Notes under the pieces: generated by a model
What the model saw: the letters and a program-made list of their open reading frames with translations, nothing else
What the model was told of the DNA's origin: nothing
Databases searched by the model: none
Origin: Acidobacteriaceae bacterium
GTDB taxonomy: Bacteria > Acidobacteriota > Terriglobia > Terriglobales > Acidobacteriaceae
DNA: 64,000 bases
Reading direction: 5' to 3'
Assembly: GCA_003132445.1 (NCBI GenBank)
Contig: PKXU01000201.1
Coordinates: forward strand, 62,001-126,000
Program-made: the position numbers and the translations under genes
Shown here: positions 7,998-16,943 of the stretch, piece after piece
How the letters are laid out: each line of letters begins with the position of its first letter
Position numbering within the stretch: the stretch's first letter is position 1

Positions 7998-9302
7998 ATG
8001 GCTGACATCCAACCTTTTCGCGCGCTCCGCTATGACTTGCAGCGAGTTTCGGCTTCGCAGGTCGTGACCCAACCCTATGACAAGATCACTCCCGCGATGC
8101 AGGAGCGATACTATGCCGCCAGCCCCTACAATCTTGTGCGAATCATTTTAGGCCGCCGCGAAGGCGGCGATAACGGCCAAAACAACGTCTATACACGGGC
8201 AGCCGAATATGGCCGGAAGTGGCGCGCCGAAGGGATTTTTCGGCAGGATTCCGAGCCCTCCATTTACGTTTACTCGCAGACCTTCGCCGCACCCTCGGGA
8301 AGCAGATTCGCGCGTCGCGGATTCATCGCCGTCGGCCGCGTGGAGGACTATTCCGCAAAAGTTGTCTTTCGCCACGAACAAACCTTGTCGAAACCAAAGG
8401 CCGACCGGCTCGATCTGCTTCGCTCGACTCGCGCCCACTACGAGCAGCTGTTTCTCCTTTATGAAGATTCCGGCGAAATCGATTCCTTGCTCTCGCCCGC
8501 CGCAAACGCTCCCGGTGCGATCGAGGTAGACGATGAATACGGAGTCGCTCACCAGCTCTGGCAGATCTCCGATCCCGCCGTCATCGCTTCGGTTCAGAAG
8601 AAAATGCGCGACAAGAAGCTGGTGATTGCCGACGGCCATCATCGCTACGAAACCGCATTCACCTTTCGCGACGAATGCCGCACCGCGGCGGGAGAGACGT
8701 CAAAGCCGGATGCGCCATACGAATTCGTCATGATGACATTTGTGAACATGAATGATCCGGGGCTGCTGGTGCTGCCTACTCATCGCGTCGTGCACTCCCT
8801 GCGGTCGTTCTCAGCTGATGAGTTTCAGAAATCGGCCAGCCGTTTCTTTGACGTAGAAGAAGTCAACGCCGACCTCAACGCCGATCGGGCGACTGCGTTG
8901 CTGCGCGAACGTGGACGCGCCGGAACCGCCCTGCTGGCCGTCACCGCCAATCGCGCCTTTTTATTGCACTCGCCAAAACCCACGGGCGCGCAATTTCTGG
9001 CCGGCTTCTCGCCGCGTCAGCGGGCGCTCGATGTCGTTCAATTGCACAAATGCTTGTTGGAAGGCGTTCTGAAGCTTTCCGAGGAATCGATTCGCAACCA
9101 GCAAAACCTCTCTTACTTGCGCGATGCCTCTGAGGCACTGGAACAGGTTCGGAATGGTAACGCCAACGTCGCGTTCCTTATGAATCCATGCCCGGTCGCG
9201 CAGGTGCGGGACGTCGCCTTCGCCGGCGAAGTGATGCCGCAGAAGTCCACCGATTTCTACCCCAAGCTGCTCAGTGGTTTGACTGTTTATGCTCTGGAAT
9301 AG
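7998..9302 (+). CDS. DUF1015 family protein
   Basis: 434 aa. Starts MADIQPFRALRYD, the hallmark N-terminus of DUF1015 (often annotated as a putative HTH or SerB-cluster protein), followed by TQPYDKITPAMQERYYAASP, ADGHHRYETA in the middle and FLMNPCPVAQVRDVAFAGEV-MPQKSTDFYPKLLSGL at the end. Function unproven; some relatives are linked to serine metabolism. ATG 7998 is chosen by homology pattern. The last 14 bp overlap the start of the amidase gene, which suggests co-transcription and translational coupling. Confidence 0.88.
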   Translation: MADIQPFRALRYDLQRVSASQVVTQPYDKITPAMQERYYAASPYNLVRIILGRREGGDNGQNNVYTRAAEYGRKWRAEGIFRQDSEPSIYVYSQTFAAPSGSRFARRGFIAVGRVEDYSAKVVFRHEQTLSKPKADRLDLLRSTRAHYEQLFLLYEDSGEIDSLLSPAANAPGAIEVDDEYGVAHQLWQISDPAVIASVQKKMRDKKLVIADGHHRYETAFTFRDECRTAAGETSKPDAPYEFVMMTFVNMNDPGLLVLPTHRVVHSLRSFSADEFQKSASRFFDVEEVNADLNADRATALLRERGRAGTALLAVTANRAFLLHSPKPTGAQFLAGFSPRQRALDVVQLHKCLLEGVLKLSEESIRNQQNLSYLRDASEALEQVRNGNANVAFLMNPCPVAQVRDVAFAGEVMPQKSTDFYPKLLSGLTVYALE

Positions 9303-10782
9303 CCGCTCGCGCCGCGCCGGCACTCCATTGCGGGTGGGCAAAACGATCAGTCTTGCAGTCGGGCTGATCGTGATCGGTGCGATCTTTCTGGCAGGCGCTC
9401 TGGTAGGCGCCGCAACCGATAAGCACCTCTCGGTTTACTCCGTTGCGGCCAACTATTCGCTCCCAGTTGTGCAGCGCGATGGCCGGGACTATGTTGGCTT
9501 GCTCGAATTGCTGGAGCCGCTGGGCAAAGTCAGCGCGCGATCCGACAACCGGGGCTGGCGCCTGCGGTACAACAATGTGGAAGGCGACTTCCAGACTGGT
9601 AAGACGCATGCCCGCGTGCAGGGACGCGACGCCGACCTCGGCGGAAAATTCATTGAGGAAAATAATCGCGGGCTCGTTCCCGTCACTTCTCTCACTTCCC
9701 TTCTGCCGCGCTTTCTGGGTGGCCCGGCCACATTGCACGAAGAATCCGGCCGTCTTTTCATCGGCAGCGTGGCCACGCACTTCACCGCGTCTCTCACCGG
9801 AAATAATCCTCCGCGACTGGTTTTCCATTTCACCGCGCCGGTAAATCCCAGCATTGCCACCGAGCCGGGCGCTCTGCGAATGACTTTTTCGCGCGAGCCG
9901 CTGGTCGCGCCGGCTTCGCCCACTCTTACGTTCGGCAACAAGTCGATCCCTTCCGCCATTTACAGCGAAGGAAACGGAAAAGCAGTCCTCACCGTAAATG
10001 CCACCATCCCGGTGATCGCCAGTTTCAGCAGCGACGGTCGCACGGTCGCGATCTCTCCCGCGAGCGCGCCCGGAACCGCGCCCGAGACGGCTCATGTGCC
10101 CAGTTCCACGACTCCAGCCTCTGGCGGCGCGGCGGTCCCTGCGCAACCAGCCCCTGCAGTGTCTGCCGCAGCACCACCGCCGCCGGCTACACGACGCTAT
10201 TTCGCCGTAGTCGACGCCAGCCACGGAGGGGACGATCACGGCGAAACTCTCAGCAACACCCTGCTGGAAAAAGATGTCACCGTGGCGCTGGCACGGAGCC
10301 TGCGGCAGGAACTGGAAAGCCGCGGCATCCCTACGCTGGTTCTGCGCGATTCCGATGCCAATCTTTCGCTTGACCAGCGCGCCGTTTTCGCCAATGCAGA
10401 CCGCGCCGCAATCTACATCGCGCTGCATGCGGCTTCCGTTGGCCACGGCGTCCGTGTTTACACCGCGCTACTTCCCTATGGCAGCGACGACCGCGGAATC
10501 TTTCTCTCCTGGAGTACGGCGCAACGTACTTCTTTGCCCCTGAGTCAGAGTGCCGCCAATGCAGTCGTTTCCGAAATGCAAAGACGACAGATTCCGGTGC
10601 GCACGTTAACCGCTCCCCTACGCCCGCTCAACAACATCACCGGACCCGCGATCGCCGTCGAAGTCGCACCTCAGGGATCGGACTCATCGCAACTCACCGC
10701 ACCCGACTACCAGCAACTCGTGACCAGTGCGGTGGCAACCGCAATCGCCGCTACTCGCGATCAACTGGGAGCCGCGCCATGA
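9289..10782 (+). CDS. Membrane-anchored N-acetylmuramoyl-L-alanine amidase (Amidase_3)
   Basis: 497 aa. N-terminal anchor or uncleaved signal (about 16-40), a beta-rich copper-amine-oxidase-like/AMIN-like part (about 45-245), a Pro/Ala linker (about 260-300), then an Amidase_3 zinc domain. Zinc ligands look intact: His of VVDASHGGDDHGE, Glu of NTLLEKDV, His of YIALHAAS; the catalytic Glu is in AIAVEVAPQ. Hydrolyses the bond between muramic acid and the stem peptide in the periplasm. Overlaps the DUF1015 gene by 14 bp and is followed after 10 bp by the GerMN gene: one transcription unit continuing probably to rph. Confidence 0.85.
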   Translation: MLWNSRSRRAGTPLRVGKTISLAVGLIVIGAIFLAGALVGAATDKHLSVYSVAANYSLPVVQRDGRDYVGLLELLEPLGKVSARSDNRGWRLRYNNVEGDFQTGKTHARVQGRDADLGGKFIEENNRGLVPVTSLTSLLPRFLGGPATLHEESGRLFIGSVATHFTASLTGNNPPRLVFHFTAPVNPSIATEPGALRMTFSREPLVAPASPTLTFGNKSIPSAIYSEGNGKAVLTVNATIPVIASFSSDGRTVAISPASAPGTAPETAHVPSSTTPASGGAAVPAQPAPAVSAAAPPPPATRRYFAVVDASHGGDDHGETLSNTLLEKDVTVALARSLRQELESRGIPTLVLRDSDANLSLDQRAVFANADRAAIYIALHAASVGHGVRVYTALLPYGSDDRGIFLSWSTAQRTSLPLSQSAANAVVSEMQRRQIPVRTLTAPLRPLNNITGPAIAVEVAPQGSDSSQLTAPDYQQLVTSAVATAIAATRDQLGAAP

Positions 10783-10792
10783 GGTGCGCCTC

Positions 10793-11383
10793 ATGATCCC
10801 GCGCCATTTTGTGATTGCCATCGCAGTGCTGCTGGGCGCAGTGCTGGCCCTGAGCTTCTATGTATGGCATATGCGAACCGTCGCCGTCTCCGCTCCCATC
10901 GCTTCTCCTGACACACGACCGCTAGCCCCTCCGGTGGCCGGGCCCACGGAACGCGTCACGCTGTTCGTAGCGCACGATAATGACGGAACCCTGCGCGCCG
11001 AGTCGGCTCAGATTCCACTGTCCTCCGGCCGACAGCAACGCGCCGAAGAACTTCTGCGCGCCCTTCTCTCGCTCTATCTCGATAAATCGTCGCCGCACGT
11101 CCTCGGTCCGGGCTCGGAAATCCGCAGCGTCTTTCTCGTCGATCCCGGCGTCGCCATCATCGATCTGAATTCCGCCTTTGCCGACACTCATCGCTCCGGC
11201 GTCCTCGTGGAAGAACTCACCGTGGCCTCGCTCATCCACACCATCTCCGCCAACACGCCGGACATTCTGAAGGTGAAGATTCTCGTGGATGGAAAAGAAC
11301 GAGACACTCTCGCGGGACACGCCGATCTTTCTTCCTTCTATGACGTAACCGCAGTCAATCAATTAGCCACGCAACTGCAGTAG
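10793..11383 (+). CDS. GerMN-domain membrane-anchored protein
   Basis: 196 aa. One N-terminal membrane anchor (about 5-25, FVIAIAVLLGAVLALSFYVW), a Pro/Thr linker, then a GerMN domain: VTLFVAHDNDGTLRAESAQI, ELLRALLS, and GVAIIDLNSAFAD, which is the family signature. Known in spore germination proteins but widespread outside spore formers next to amidases, so a cell-wall role is likely. ATG 10793 lies 10 bp after the amidase stop. Confidence 0.8.
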   Translation: MIPRHFVIAIAVLLGAVLALSFYVWHMRTVAVSAPIASPDTRPLAPPVAGPTERVTLFVAHDNDGTLRAESAQIPLSSGRQQRAEELLRALLSLYLDKSSPHVLGPGSEIRSVFLVDPGVAIIDLNSAFADTHRSGVLVEELTVASLIHTISANTPDILKVKILVDGKERDTLAGHADLSSFYDVTAVNQLATQLQ

Positions 11384-11387
11384 GAAG

Positions 11388-11596
11388 GCGGACCTCGGAC
11401 TGCGGACTGCGGACTTCGGGCGTCGGACTCGGGCTTCGGGCTTCGGGCTTCGGGAACGAGCTTCTTTCGACAACGGACCGCGAACTTCTCTGGGACCGAG
11501 GATTAACACTGCGGGTCCGGGCCAACTCTCGTGGAACTTTTGCTGGGGCTCAGAATCAGAAAGCCGAAAGCAGAAGCCCGAAGCCCGCGGTCCGCT
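11388..11596. repeat. GGGCTTC/GGACTTC low-complexity repeats forming an inverted pair
   Basis: 11388-11455 is a run of near-identical 7-bp units (GGACTGC, GGACTTC, GGGCTTC). 11558-11596 carries the reverse complement of the same unit type (GAAGCCC, CGCGGTCCGC). Together they flank about 100 bp of the gap between the GerMN gene and rph and could fold into a long imperfect hairpin. Confidence 0.7.
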
Positions 11597-11620
11597 TTTC
11601 AAGATCATTTACAATCGCGA

Positions 11621-12361
11621 ATGATGTTCTATCGTTCTGATAATCGATCTCCCGATCAACTGCGCCCTGTCGTCCTGACCCCGGACTTCATCTCTACCGC
11701 CGAGGGTTCTGTATTGATTGAAGTGGGAAACACTCGCGTCATCTGCACCGCCTCGATTGAGGAAACGGTGCCCCAGTTCATGCGCAATTCGGGCAAAGGA
11801 TGGATCTCCAGCGAATACAGCATGCTTCCGCGTTCGACCTTGACGCGCACTCCGCGCGAGGTCTCGAAGGGCCGCCAGAGCGGACGCACCCATGAAATCC
11901 AGCGCCTGATCGGCCGGTCTCTACGCGCGGTCACCGATCTCACGCGTCTCGGCGAACGTACCATCTGGATCGATTGCGACGTCATCCAGGCCGACGGAGG
12001 AACCCGCACCGCCTCGATCACGGGTGCGTTTGTGGCGCTGGGCCTCGCTCTCGAAAAATTGGTGGACGCCGGCACTCTGACTTCCGTGCCCCTCAAAGAT
12101 TTCGTCGCCGCCGTAAGCGTGGGGATTGTGGACGGAGAAATTCTGCTCGATCTCTGCTACGAAGAGGATTCGCGCGCAGATGTAGACATGAACTTTGTGA
12201 TGACCGCCGGACATAAATTCGTGGAAGTGCAGGCGACCGCCGAGCACCAGGTTTTCGACGAGCCGCAACTGGCCAAAATGATCGGCTACGCCCGCCAGGG
12301 TGTGCAGTCTCTCATTGCCAAGCAGCAGGCCGTGCTGCAGTCGCTCACGCTGCGGCAGTAG
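11621..12361 (+). CDS. rph: Ribonuclease PH
   Basis: 246 aa phosphorolytic 3'-5' exoribonuclease that trims tRNA 3' ends. Family landmarks: R-S-D-N-R-x-x-D-Q-L-R-P at the N-terminus, [40 protein letters not shown], the phosphate/tRNA-binding R-x-x-x-R stretch [39 protein letters not shown] (catalytic Asp), and a C-terminal [12 protein letters not shown]. Two consecutive ATGs (11621, 11624). Slightly longer than average at its C-terminus. Confidence 0.95.
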   Translation: MMFYRSDNRSPDQLRPVVLTPDFISTAEGSVLIEVGNTRVICTASIEETVPQFMRNSGKGWISSEYSMLPRSTLTRTPREVSKGRQSGRTHEIQRLIGRSLRAVTDLTRLGERTIWIDCDVIQADGGTRTASITGAFVALGLALEKLVDAGTLTSVPLKDFVAAVSVGIVDGEILLDLCYEEDSRADVDMNFVMTAGHKFVEVQATAEHQVFDEPQLAKMIGYARQGVQSLIAKQQAVLQSLTLRQ

Positions 12362-12379
12362 CGAAGAACGATCAGGATG

Positions 12380-12447
12380 GTCCCCGACTGTCGAGGGACA
12401 ATCCTGTGGGGACAGCCGCCCTCGGCTGTCCGTCCGAGCGATGCTGG
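12380..12447 (-). repeat. Dispersed palindromic repeat, copy 1
   Basis: Contains a perfect 9-bp stem GGACAGCCG (12410-12418) / CGGCTGTCC (12423-12431). On the minus strand the surrounding bases match the insert inside the agmatine deiminase gene at 44243-44335, including GGACAGCCG, GTCCCCACA and AGTCGGGG. It occupies the 3' flank of rph. The rest of 12362-12628 shows no gene. Confidence 0.75.
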
Positions 12448-12628
12448 GAGGAGCAGAGACCAGCCCGCTTTCCATCCTTCTAACTGATTCGAAATTGAAA
12501 CCTCGGCTCTATTTCCGTTCCTGTTTGGAACAACTCTCAAAAGGAAACCGAGCGCGGTGATTTTCGGCCGCCGCGCGCACATGCCACTTTACTCGCTGCT
12601 CTCCGCAAGTTACGTTTAAAGAACGCTC

Positions 12629-12994
12629 ATGGCAACTCTTCCTCACGTCGATCGCCGAAAAGAATCCCGAGCCGCAACCGACCTTGGACTGCTGGTGTGG
12701 TGCATCGATACCAAGTGCTCGCACTTCCTTCAGGAAGCACGTGCTCGCGACATCAGCCTAAGCGGAGCTCTGTTATCCGGCCTTGATGTCGAACTTACTT
12801 CCGGTGACGTGATTGGAATCATTTATGCCGGGAAGAAAGCCCGTTACCAGGTTATTTGGGTTCGGCAAACTGAAACCTGCGAGAAGGTTCAAGCCGCGGT
12901 TCAGCGCATCGCAGCCGACGAGTGCCCGTGGAAGGAGTTGCTGATGGATACGCAGTCGCCCGATCCCGCCAGTTTTAGTGAACCGGCTCGCTAG
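12629..12994 (+). CDS. PilZ-like domain protein
   Basis: 121 aa, a single domain. It begins with DRRKESRAA (the RxxxR-type c-di-GMP contact of PilZ) and has ARDISLSGALLSG (D-x-S-x-x-G motif) about 30 residues later, then a beta-barrel-like pattern (GDVIGIIYAGKKARYQVIWV). Such proteins commonly sense c-di-GMP. No partner gene is adjacent. Preceded by a 267-bp non-coding gap holding the palindromic repeat. Confidence 0.7.
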   Translation: MATLPHVDRRKESRAATDLGLLVWCIDTKCSHFLQEARARDISLSGALLSGLDVELTSGDVIGIIYAGKKARYQVIWVRQTETCEKVQAAVQRIAADECPWKELLMDTQSPDPASFSEPAR

Positions 12995-13168
12995 CTTCGA
13001 AATAACACTTCTTTCTCTCACGCCGAATTTCCTCGCCTGATTCCCTCGCTCCGATTTCTTCGTTCCGATCTTCGTTCCGATTTCCTGCACCGATTTTCCC
13101 GAATTCCAATGCATGGCTTTTCCATCTTTCCGGCGAAGCGGTATAGTACCGATTTGGATGGATCTGTT

Positions 13169-14743
13169 ATGAGGACGTACAAACTCTGCCACGCGTTGCT
13201 TACATCTTCGATTCTTGCCACCGTCGCCCCGGCGCAAGTTACTACCTCGCAATATGACAACTCGCGCACTGGCGCAACCCTAACGGAAAAGATTCTCACT
13301 CCCCAGAACGTCAACCAGAAACAATTCGGCAAGCTGGGCGCCTTCAAAGTCGACGGTGCGGTCTTCGCGCAACCGCTCTTCCTTCCGGCAGTCGATGTTC
13401 CGGGCAAGGGCAAGCACGACGTTCTTTTTGTCGCCACCGAGCACGACAGCGTCTACGCCTTCGATACGACACGTCCCAATGATCCTCCGCTGTGGCAAGT
13501 GAGCCTGCTCGACAAAGCGCGTGGTTCCATGCCGGTTTCTGAAGACGACGCGCAGTGCCCGTTTATTCGACCTGAAGTCGGCATCACCTCTACACCGGTC
13601 ATCGACCTTCCGAGCGGAACGCTCTACGTGCTCGCTCGCTCCAAGATCCGTCACGCAATTGGCAACGATGAGTATTTTCAGTACCTGCATGCCCTCGCCA
13701 TTACGACAGGCGTAGAAAAATTTGGCGGGCCAAAACTCGTCACCGCGTCGGTGGGCGGCAAAGGCGCGGGCGCGGCCAATGGACAGGTGGCCTTCAATCC
13801 TTTGCGGCAAAATCCACGCGCTGCGCTACTGCTCGCGAATGGCGCTGTCTATCTCACCTGGGCGTCATCGTGCGACGTGGATCCTTATCACGGCTGGATC
13901 ATGGCCTATGATCCGCAGACGCTGGCACAGAAAGCCGTTCTGAACGTCAATCCTGACGGAACTGAGGCCGGCATTTGGGCCAGCGACACCGGTCCGGCCG
14001 CCGATGCGGAAGGAAACATCTATGTGCCCACCGGCAACGGCACCTTCGACGCGGCCTCCGGCGGACGCGACCACGGCGACTCTGTGCTCAAGCTCTCCCC
14101 AGATGGCTCTTCGCTTTCAATTCGCGACTACTTCACGCCGCACGACCAGGCACAACTGAGCAACGCCGATGCTGACGTCGGTTCCAGCGGGCCTTTGTTG
14201 TTGCCGGATCGGCCGGGGCCTCATCGTCATTTGCTGCTGCAGCCGACCAAAGGCGGCGTGATCTACGTGATCGATCGCGATCAGATGGGCAAATTTCACA
14301 GCGATAGCGACCAGGTCGTGCAGACCATCCACATGCGTGGCGGCGGCTACGGGGCGATGGCGTACTGGAACGGGCACGCCTACTTCGCCGCCAGCGACGA
14401 CTATCTCAATGACTACGCCATCAAAAATGGTGAGCTCGCATTGAACGCTTCGTCGGGAAGGAAGTTTGAAAACCCAGGCGCCACACCCTCCGTCTCTGCC
14501 AACGGCCAGCAGAATGCAATCGTATGGGTGGTTGCGACGAAGACATGGAATGGCGCGGATCGCCCCGGGATCCTATATGCGTACGACGCAAAAGATATTC
14601 GCCAGCCGATTTACCCTTCCGAGCAAAACAGTCAACGGGATCGCGCTGCCTCGGCTACGCGTTTCGTCATCCCAGTCGTGATCGACGGACGCGTGTATTT
14701 TGGCGCAAGGGGCGAAGTTGAAGTGTACGGTCTTCTGCAATAG
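13169..14743 (+). CDS. Exported PQQ-repeat/beta-propeller protein
   Basis: 524 aa. Signal peptide 1-23 (MRTYKLCHALLTSSILATVAPAQ). The remainder is built of repeated propeller blades (DVLFVATEHDSVYAFDT, GTLYVLARSK, AEGNIYVPTGNGTFD, GGVIYVIDRDQMG, GRVYFGARGEVEVYGLL), which are typical of pyrrolo-quinoline-quinone-like or BamB-like eight-bladed propellers. The Trp-docking variant cannot be resolved by eye. ATG 13169 is favoured over 13109 because it starts the signal peptide. Upstream (13000-13120) is a pyrimidine-rich stretch with repeated TTCGTTCCGAT and no gene. Confidence 0.75.
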   Translation: MRTYKLCHALLTSSILATVAPAQVTTSQYDNSRTGATLTEKILTPQNVNQKQFGKLGAFKVDGAVFAQPLFLPAVDVPGKGKHDVLFVATEHDSVYAFDTTRPNDPPLWQVSLLDKARGSMPVSEDDAQCPFIRPEVGITSTPVIDLPSGTLYVLARSKIRHAIGNDEYFQYLHALAITTGVEKFGGPKLVTASVGGKGAGAANGQVAFNPLRQNPRAALLLANGAVYLTWASSCDVDPYHGWIMAYDPQTLAQKAVLNVNPDGTEAGIWASDTGPAADAEGNIYVPTGNGTFDAASGGRDHGDSVLKLSPDGSSLSIRDYFTPHDQAQLSNADADVGSSGPLLLPDRPGPHRHLLLQPTKGGVIYVIDRDQMGKFHSDSDQVVQTIHMRGGGYGAMAYWNGHAYFAASDDYLNDYAIKNGELALNASSGRKFENPGATPSVSANGQQNAIVWVVATKTWNGADRPGILYAYDAKDIRQPIYPSEQNSQRDRAASATRFVIPVVIDGRVYFGARGEVEVYGLLQ

Positions 14744-14755
14744 GCGCAACGAATC

Positions 14756-15670
14756 ATGATCTCGTTAAACGAAGAGCAACAGCTGCCCGCTTTGCCTCTC
14801 GCCAGTTGGGAGGACACGCAGGCCACGCTGCATATGTGGACGCAAGTCGTCGGGAAGGTTCGGCTCAAGCTGTGCCCGCTGGTCAATCATTTTTGGAACG
14901 TTCCTTTCTATTTGACGGCACGGGGCATGACTACTTCCGCCATGCCGTACTTTCGAGGAACGGTCCGAGGGACCGTCGAGGTGCGCTTTGATTTTATTGA
15001 CCACAAGCTGCTGATCGAAACCAGCGAAGGACGGGCAGTAACGCTCGCGCTCAAGCCGCAGAGCGTGGCTGAATTTTACAAACAGTTCATAAATGGTCTT
15101 TCCGAACTTGGCGTCGCCGTGAAAATCTGGACGACTCCCTGCGAAATTCCCAATCCCATCCCTTTTGAAAAAGACACTGTTCATGCTGCTTATGATGCGG
15201 AAGCCGTCAATAAATTCTGGCGAATCCTGAGCTGGGTCGACCAGGTTTTAAAAGAATTCCGAGCCGGATTTCTGGGCAAGGCGAGTCCCGTGCATTTTTT
15301 CTGGGGAAGTTTCGATCTGGCGGTCACCCGCTTCTCAGGCCGACGAGCTCCCGAGCGGCCAGGGGCCGATGCCATTACGCGCGAAGCGTACTCTCACGAG
15401 GTGAGCAGCGCCGGATTCTGGGCGGGTGGCGGCGATATTCAAGCACCAGCTTTTTATTCCTATGCCGCTCCCGAGCCGACTGGCTTCGCGGAAAGCAAAA
15501 TTCGTCCCAGTTCGGCCTTCTACCATCGGCAACTAAAAGAATTCCTGCTCATGTACGACGATGTGCGCACTTCCGCGTCGCCCCAGGCAACCCTCATGGA
15601 GTTTCTGCAAAGCACCTACGACGCAGCCGCCGACGCTGGACATTGGGATCGTCACGCGCTGGAACGGTAA
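14756..15670 (+). CDS. DUF5996 family protein
   Basis: 304 aa cytosolic protein. Characteristic segments: LPLASWEDTQATLHMWTQVV-GKVRL, HFWNVPFYLTARGMTTSAMP, KASPVHFFWGSFDLAVTRFS-GRRAP, SHEVSSAGFWAGGG. The many Trp/His/Phe residues in conserved positions are typical of DUF5996, whose function is unknown. Starts 12 bp after the propeller gene stop, so probably co-transcribed with it. Confidence 0.8.
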   Translation: MISLNEEQQLPALPLASWEDTQATLHMWTQVVGKVRLKLCPLVNHFWNVPFYLTARGMTTSAMPYFRGTVRGTVEVRFDFIDHKLLIETSEGRAVTLALKPQSVAEFYKQFINGLSELGVAVKIWTTPCEIPNPIPFEKDTVHAAYDAEAVNKFWRILSWVDQVLKEFRAGFLGKASPVHFFWGSFDLAVTRFSGRRAPERPGADAITREAYSHEVSSAGFWAGGGDIQAPAFYSYAAPEPTGFAESKIRPSSAFYHRQLKEFLLMYDDVRTSASPQATLMEFLQSTYDAAADAGHWDRHALER

Positions 15671-15710
15671 GAACCGATTCAGGTCGTAGTTTGATCCGGC
15701 GGGTATTTGA

Positions 15711-15756
15711 GCGCGGGAGATCCCTCGCCCCGCTGGAGAAAACGCGGGGCTTCGGG
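15711..15756 (+). repeat. Dispersed hairpin repeat (GGGAGATCCCTCG family), copy 1
   Basis: GGGAGATCCCTCGCCCCGCTGG-type element with stem GCCCCGC (15727-15733) / GCGGGGC (15744-15750). A second copy at 22074-22119 has GTCCCGC/GCGGGAC, a compensatory base-pair change. Lies in the gap between the DUF5996 and radical SAM genes. Confidence 0.75.
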
Positions 15757-15824
15757 ACAACCGAATTCTCTTCCTTGACAAGGCTGCAGGCTGGCTTTAT
15801 GATAAGCGAACAAAAGGCGAATAC

Positions 15825-16832
15825 ATGGCTTCCCTGCCTCTGCTGCCGCTTCCCGAGAAATCTTCGCTGGTCGGCATTGCACGATTGGCTGCTGAGGGCG
15901 AATCGCTGCGAGAAGGGCATCGTGTCGAATACTTCACGTTGCCTTCCAAGTCGCTGCTGAACCGCTGCGTCAGCAATCGGCAAATGCCTTTTACCTGGAC
16001 CATCAATCCCTATCGCGGCTGCGAGTTCGGATGCCGCTACTGCTACGCCCGCTATACGCATGAGTTCATGGAAATGCGCGACGGCATGGAATTTGAGCAA
16101 AAAATTTATGTCAAGCAGCACGCCGCCGGTTTGCTCCGCCACGAACTGCGCCGGGTGAAGCCGGACGAAGCCATTGCCTTGGGCACCGCGACCGACCCCT
16201 ACCAACCCGCAGAACGCCGATACGAAGTGACGCGCGGAATTCTGGAGGAATTTGCGCGCCATCGCGGTTTCGAGCTGGGCATCGTGACCAAGTCAAACCT
16301 CATCGTTCGCGACCTTGAACTGTTGCGGGAGGTCGCTGGCTCGAACAAACTTTCAGTTCACGTCACGGTAACAACGCTGGATGTAGAGCTGGCGCGGATT
16401 CTCGAACCGCGCGCGCCGCGGCCCGACCTGCGCCTGGACGCAGTGCATGCGCTCAGCCGCGCTGGATTGCGTGTAGGAGTGAGCTGCTCGCCCGTCGTCC
16501 CCGGCATTACGGACGCTCCCAAAGATTTGGAAAATCTGATCCGCGTCGCGGCCGAGGCAGGAGCTGATTACGTGTTTGCCAATCCACTCTTTTTGAAGCC
16601 ATGTTCGGCGGCTGTGTTTCTTCCTTTTCTCGAGCAAAGTTTTCCTCATCTCGTCGAGAATTATCGCCGGCGCTACCAGGACCGCGCCTTTCTTCCGCCC
16701 GCTTACGCCAAGCGCCTATCGCATCTGATCGCGCATTTGCGCGAGAAATACAAAATCACCAGCGCTCGCCGCGAGCGCTACGCGACGAAATGGCCGGTGC
16801 AGGCATTCGATGAGCAGTTAAGTTTGTTCTGA
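15825..16832 (+). CDS. Radical SAM protein (SPL/Rv2578c-like family)
   Basis: 335 aa. The radical SAM cluster motif is intact: CEFGCRYCYAR (C-x3-C-x2-C) at about residue 66, followed by ALGTATDPYQPAERRYEVTR, VTKSNLIVRDLELL, and VSCSPVVPGITDAP. This set is typical of the spore-photoproduct-lyase-like/Rv2578c group often annotated as PA0069 family radical SAM. Substrate unknown. ATG 15825 is used. Confidence 0.88.
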   Translation: MASLPLLPLPEKSSLVGIARLAAEGESLREGHRVEYFTLPSKSLLNRCVSNRQMPFTWTINPYRGCEFGCRYCYARYTHEFMEMRDGMEFEQKIYVKQHAAGLLRHELRRVKPDEAIALGTATDPYQPAERRYEVTRGILEEFARHRGFELGIVTKSNLIVRDLELLREVAGSNKLSVHVTVTTLDVELARILEPRAPRPDLRLDAVHALSRAGLRVGVSCSPVVPGITDAPKDLENLIRVAAEAGADYVFANPLFLKPCSAAVFLPFLEQSFPHLVENYRRRYQDRAFLPPAYAKRLSHLIAHLREKYKITSARRERYATKWPVQAFDEQLSLF

Positions 16833-16943
16833 AAAACATACTTGGTGATTTGGCAGTCGAGGAATTCTTCAGCGGAAGCGATCTCACGTACAACGATTAC
16901 AAGGTTACTCAATTCCTCAATCCTCTATAATCTTTGTGACCTC

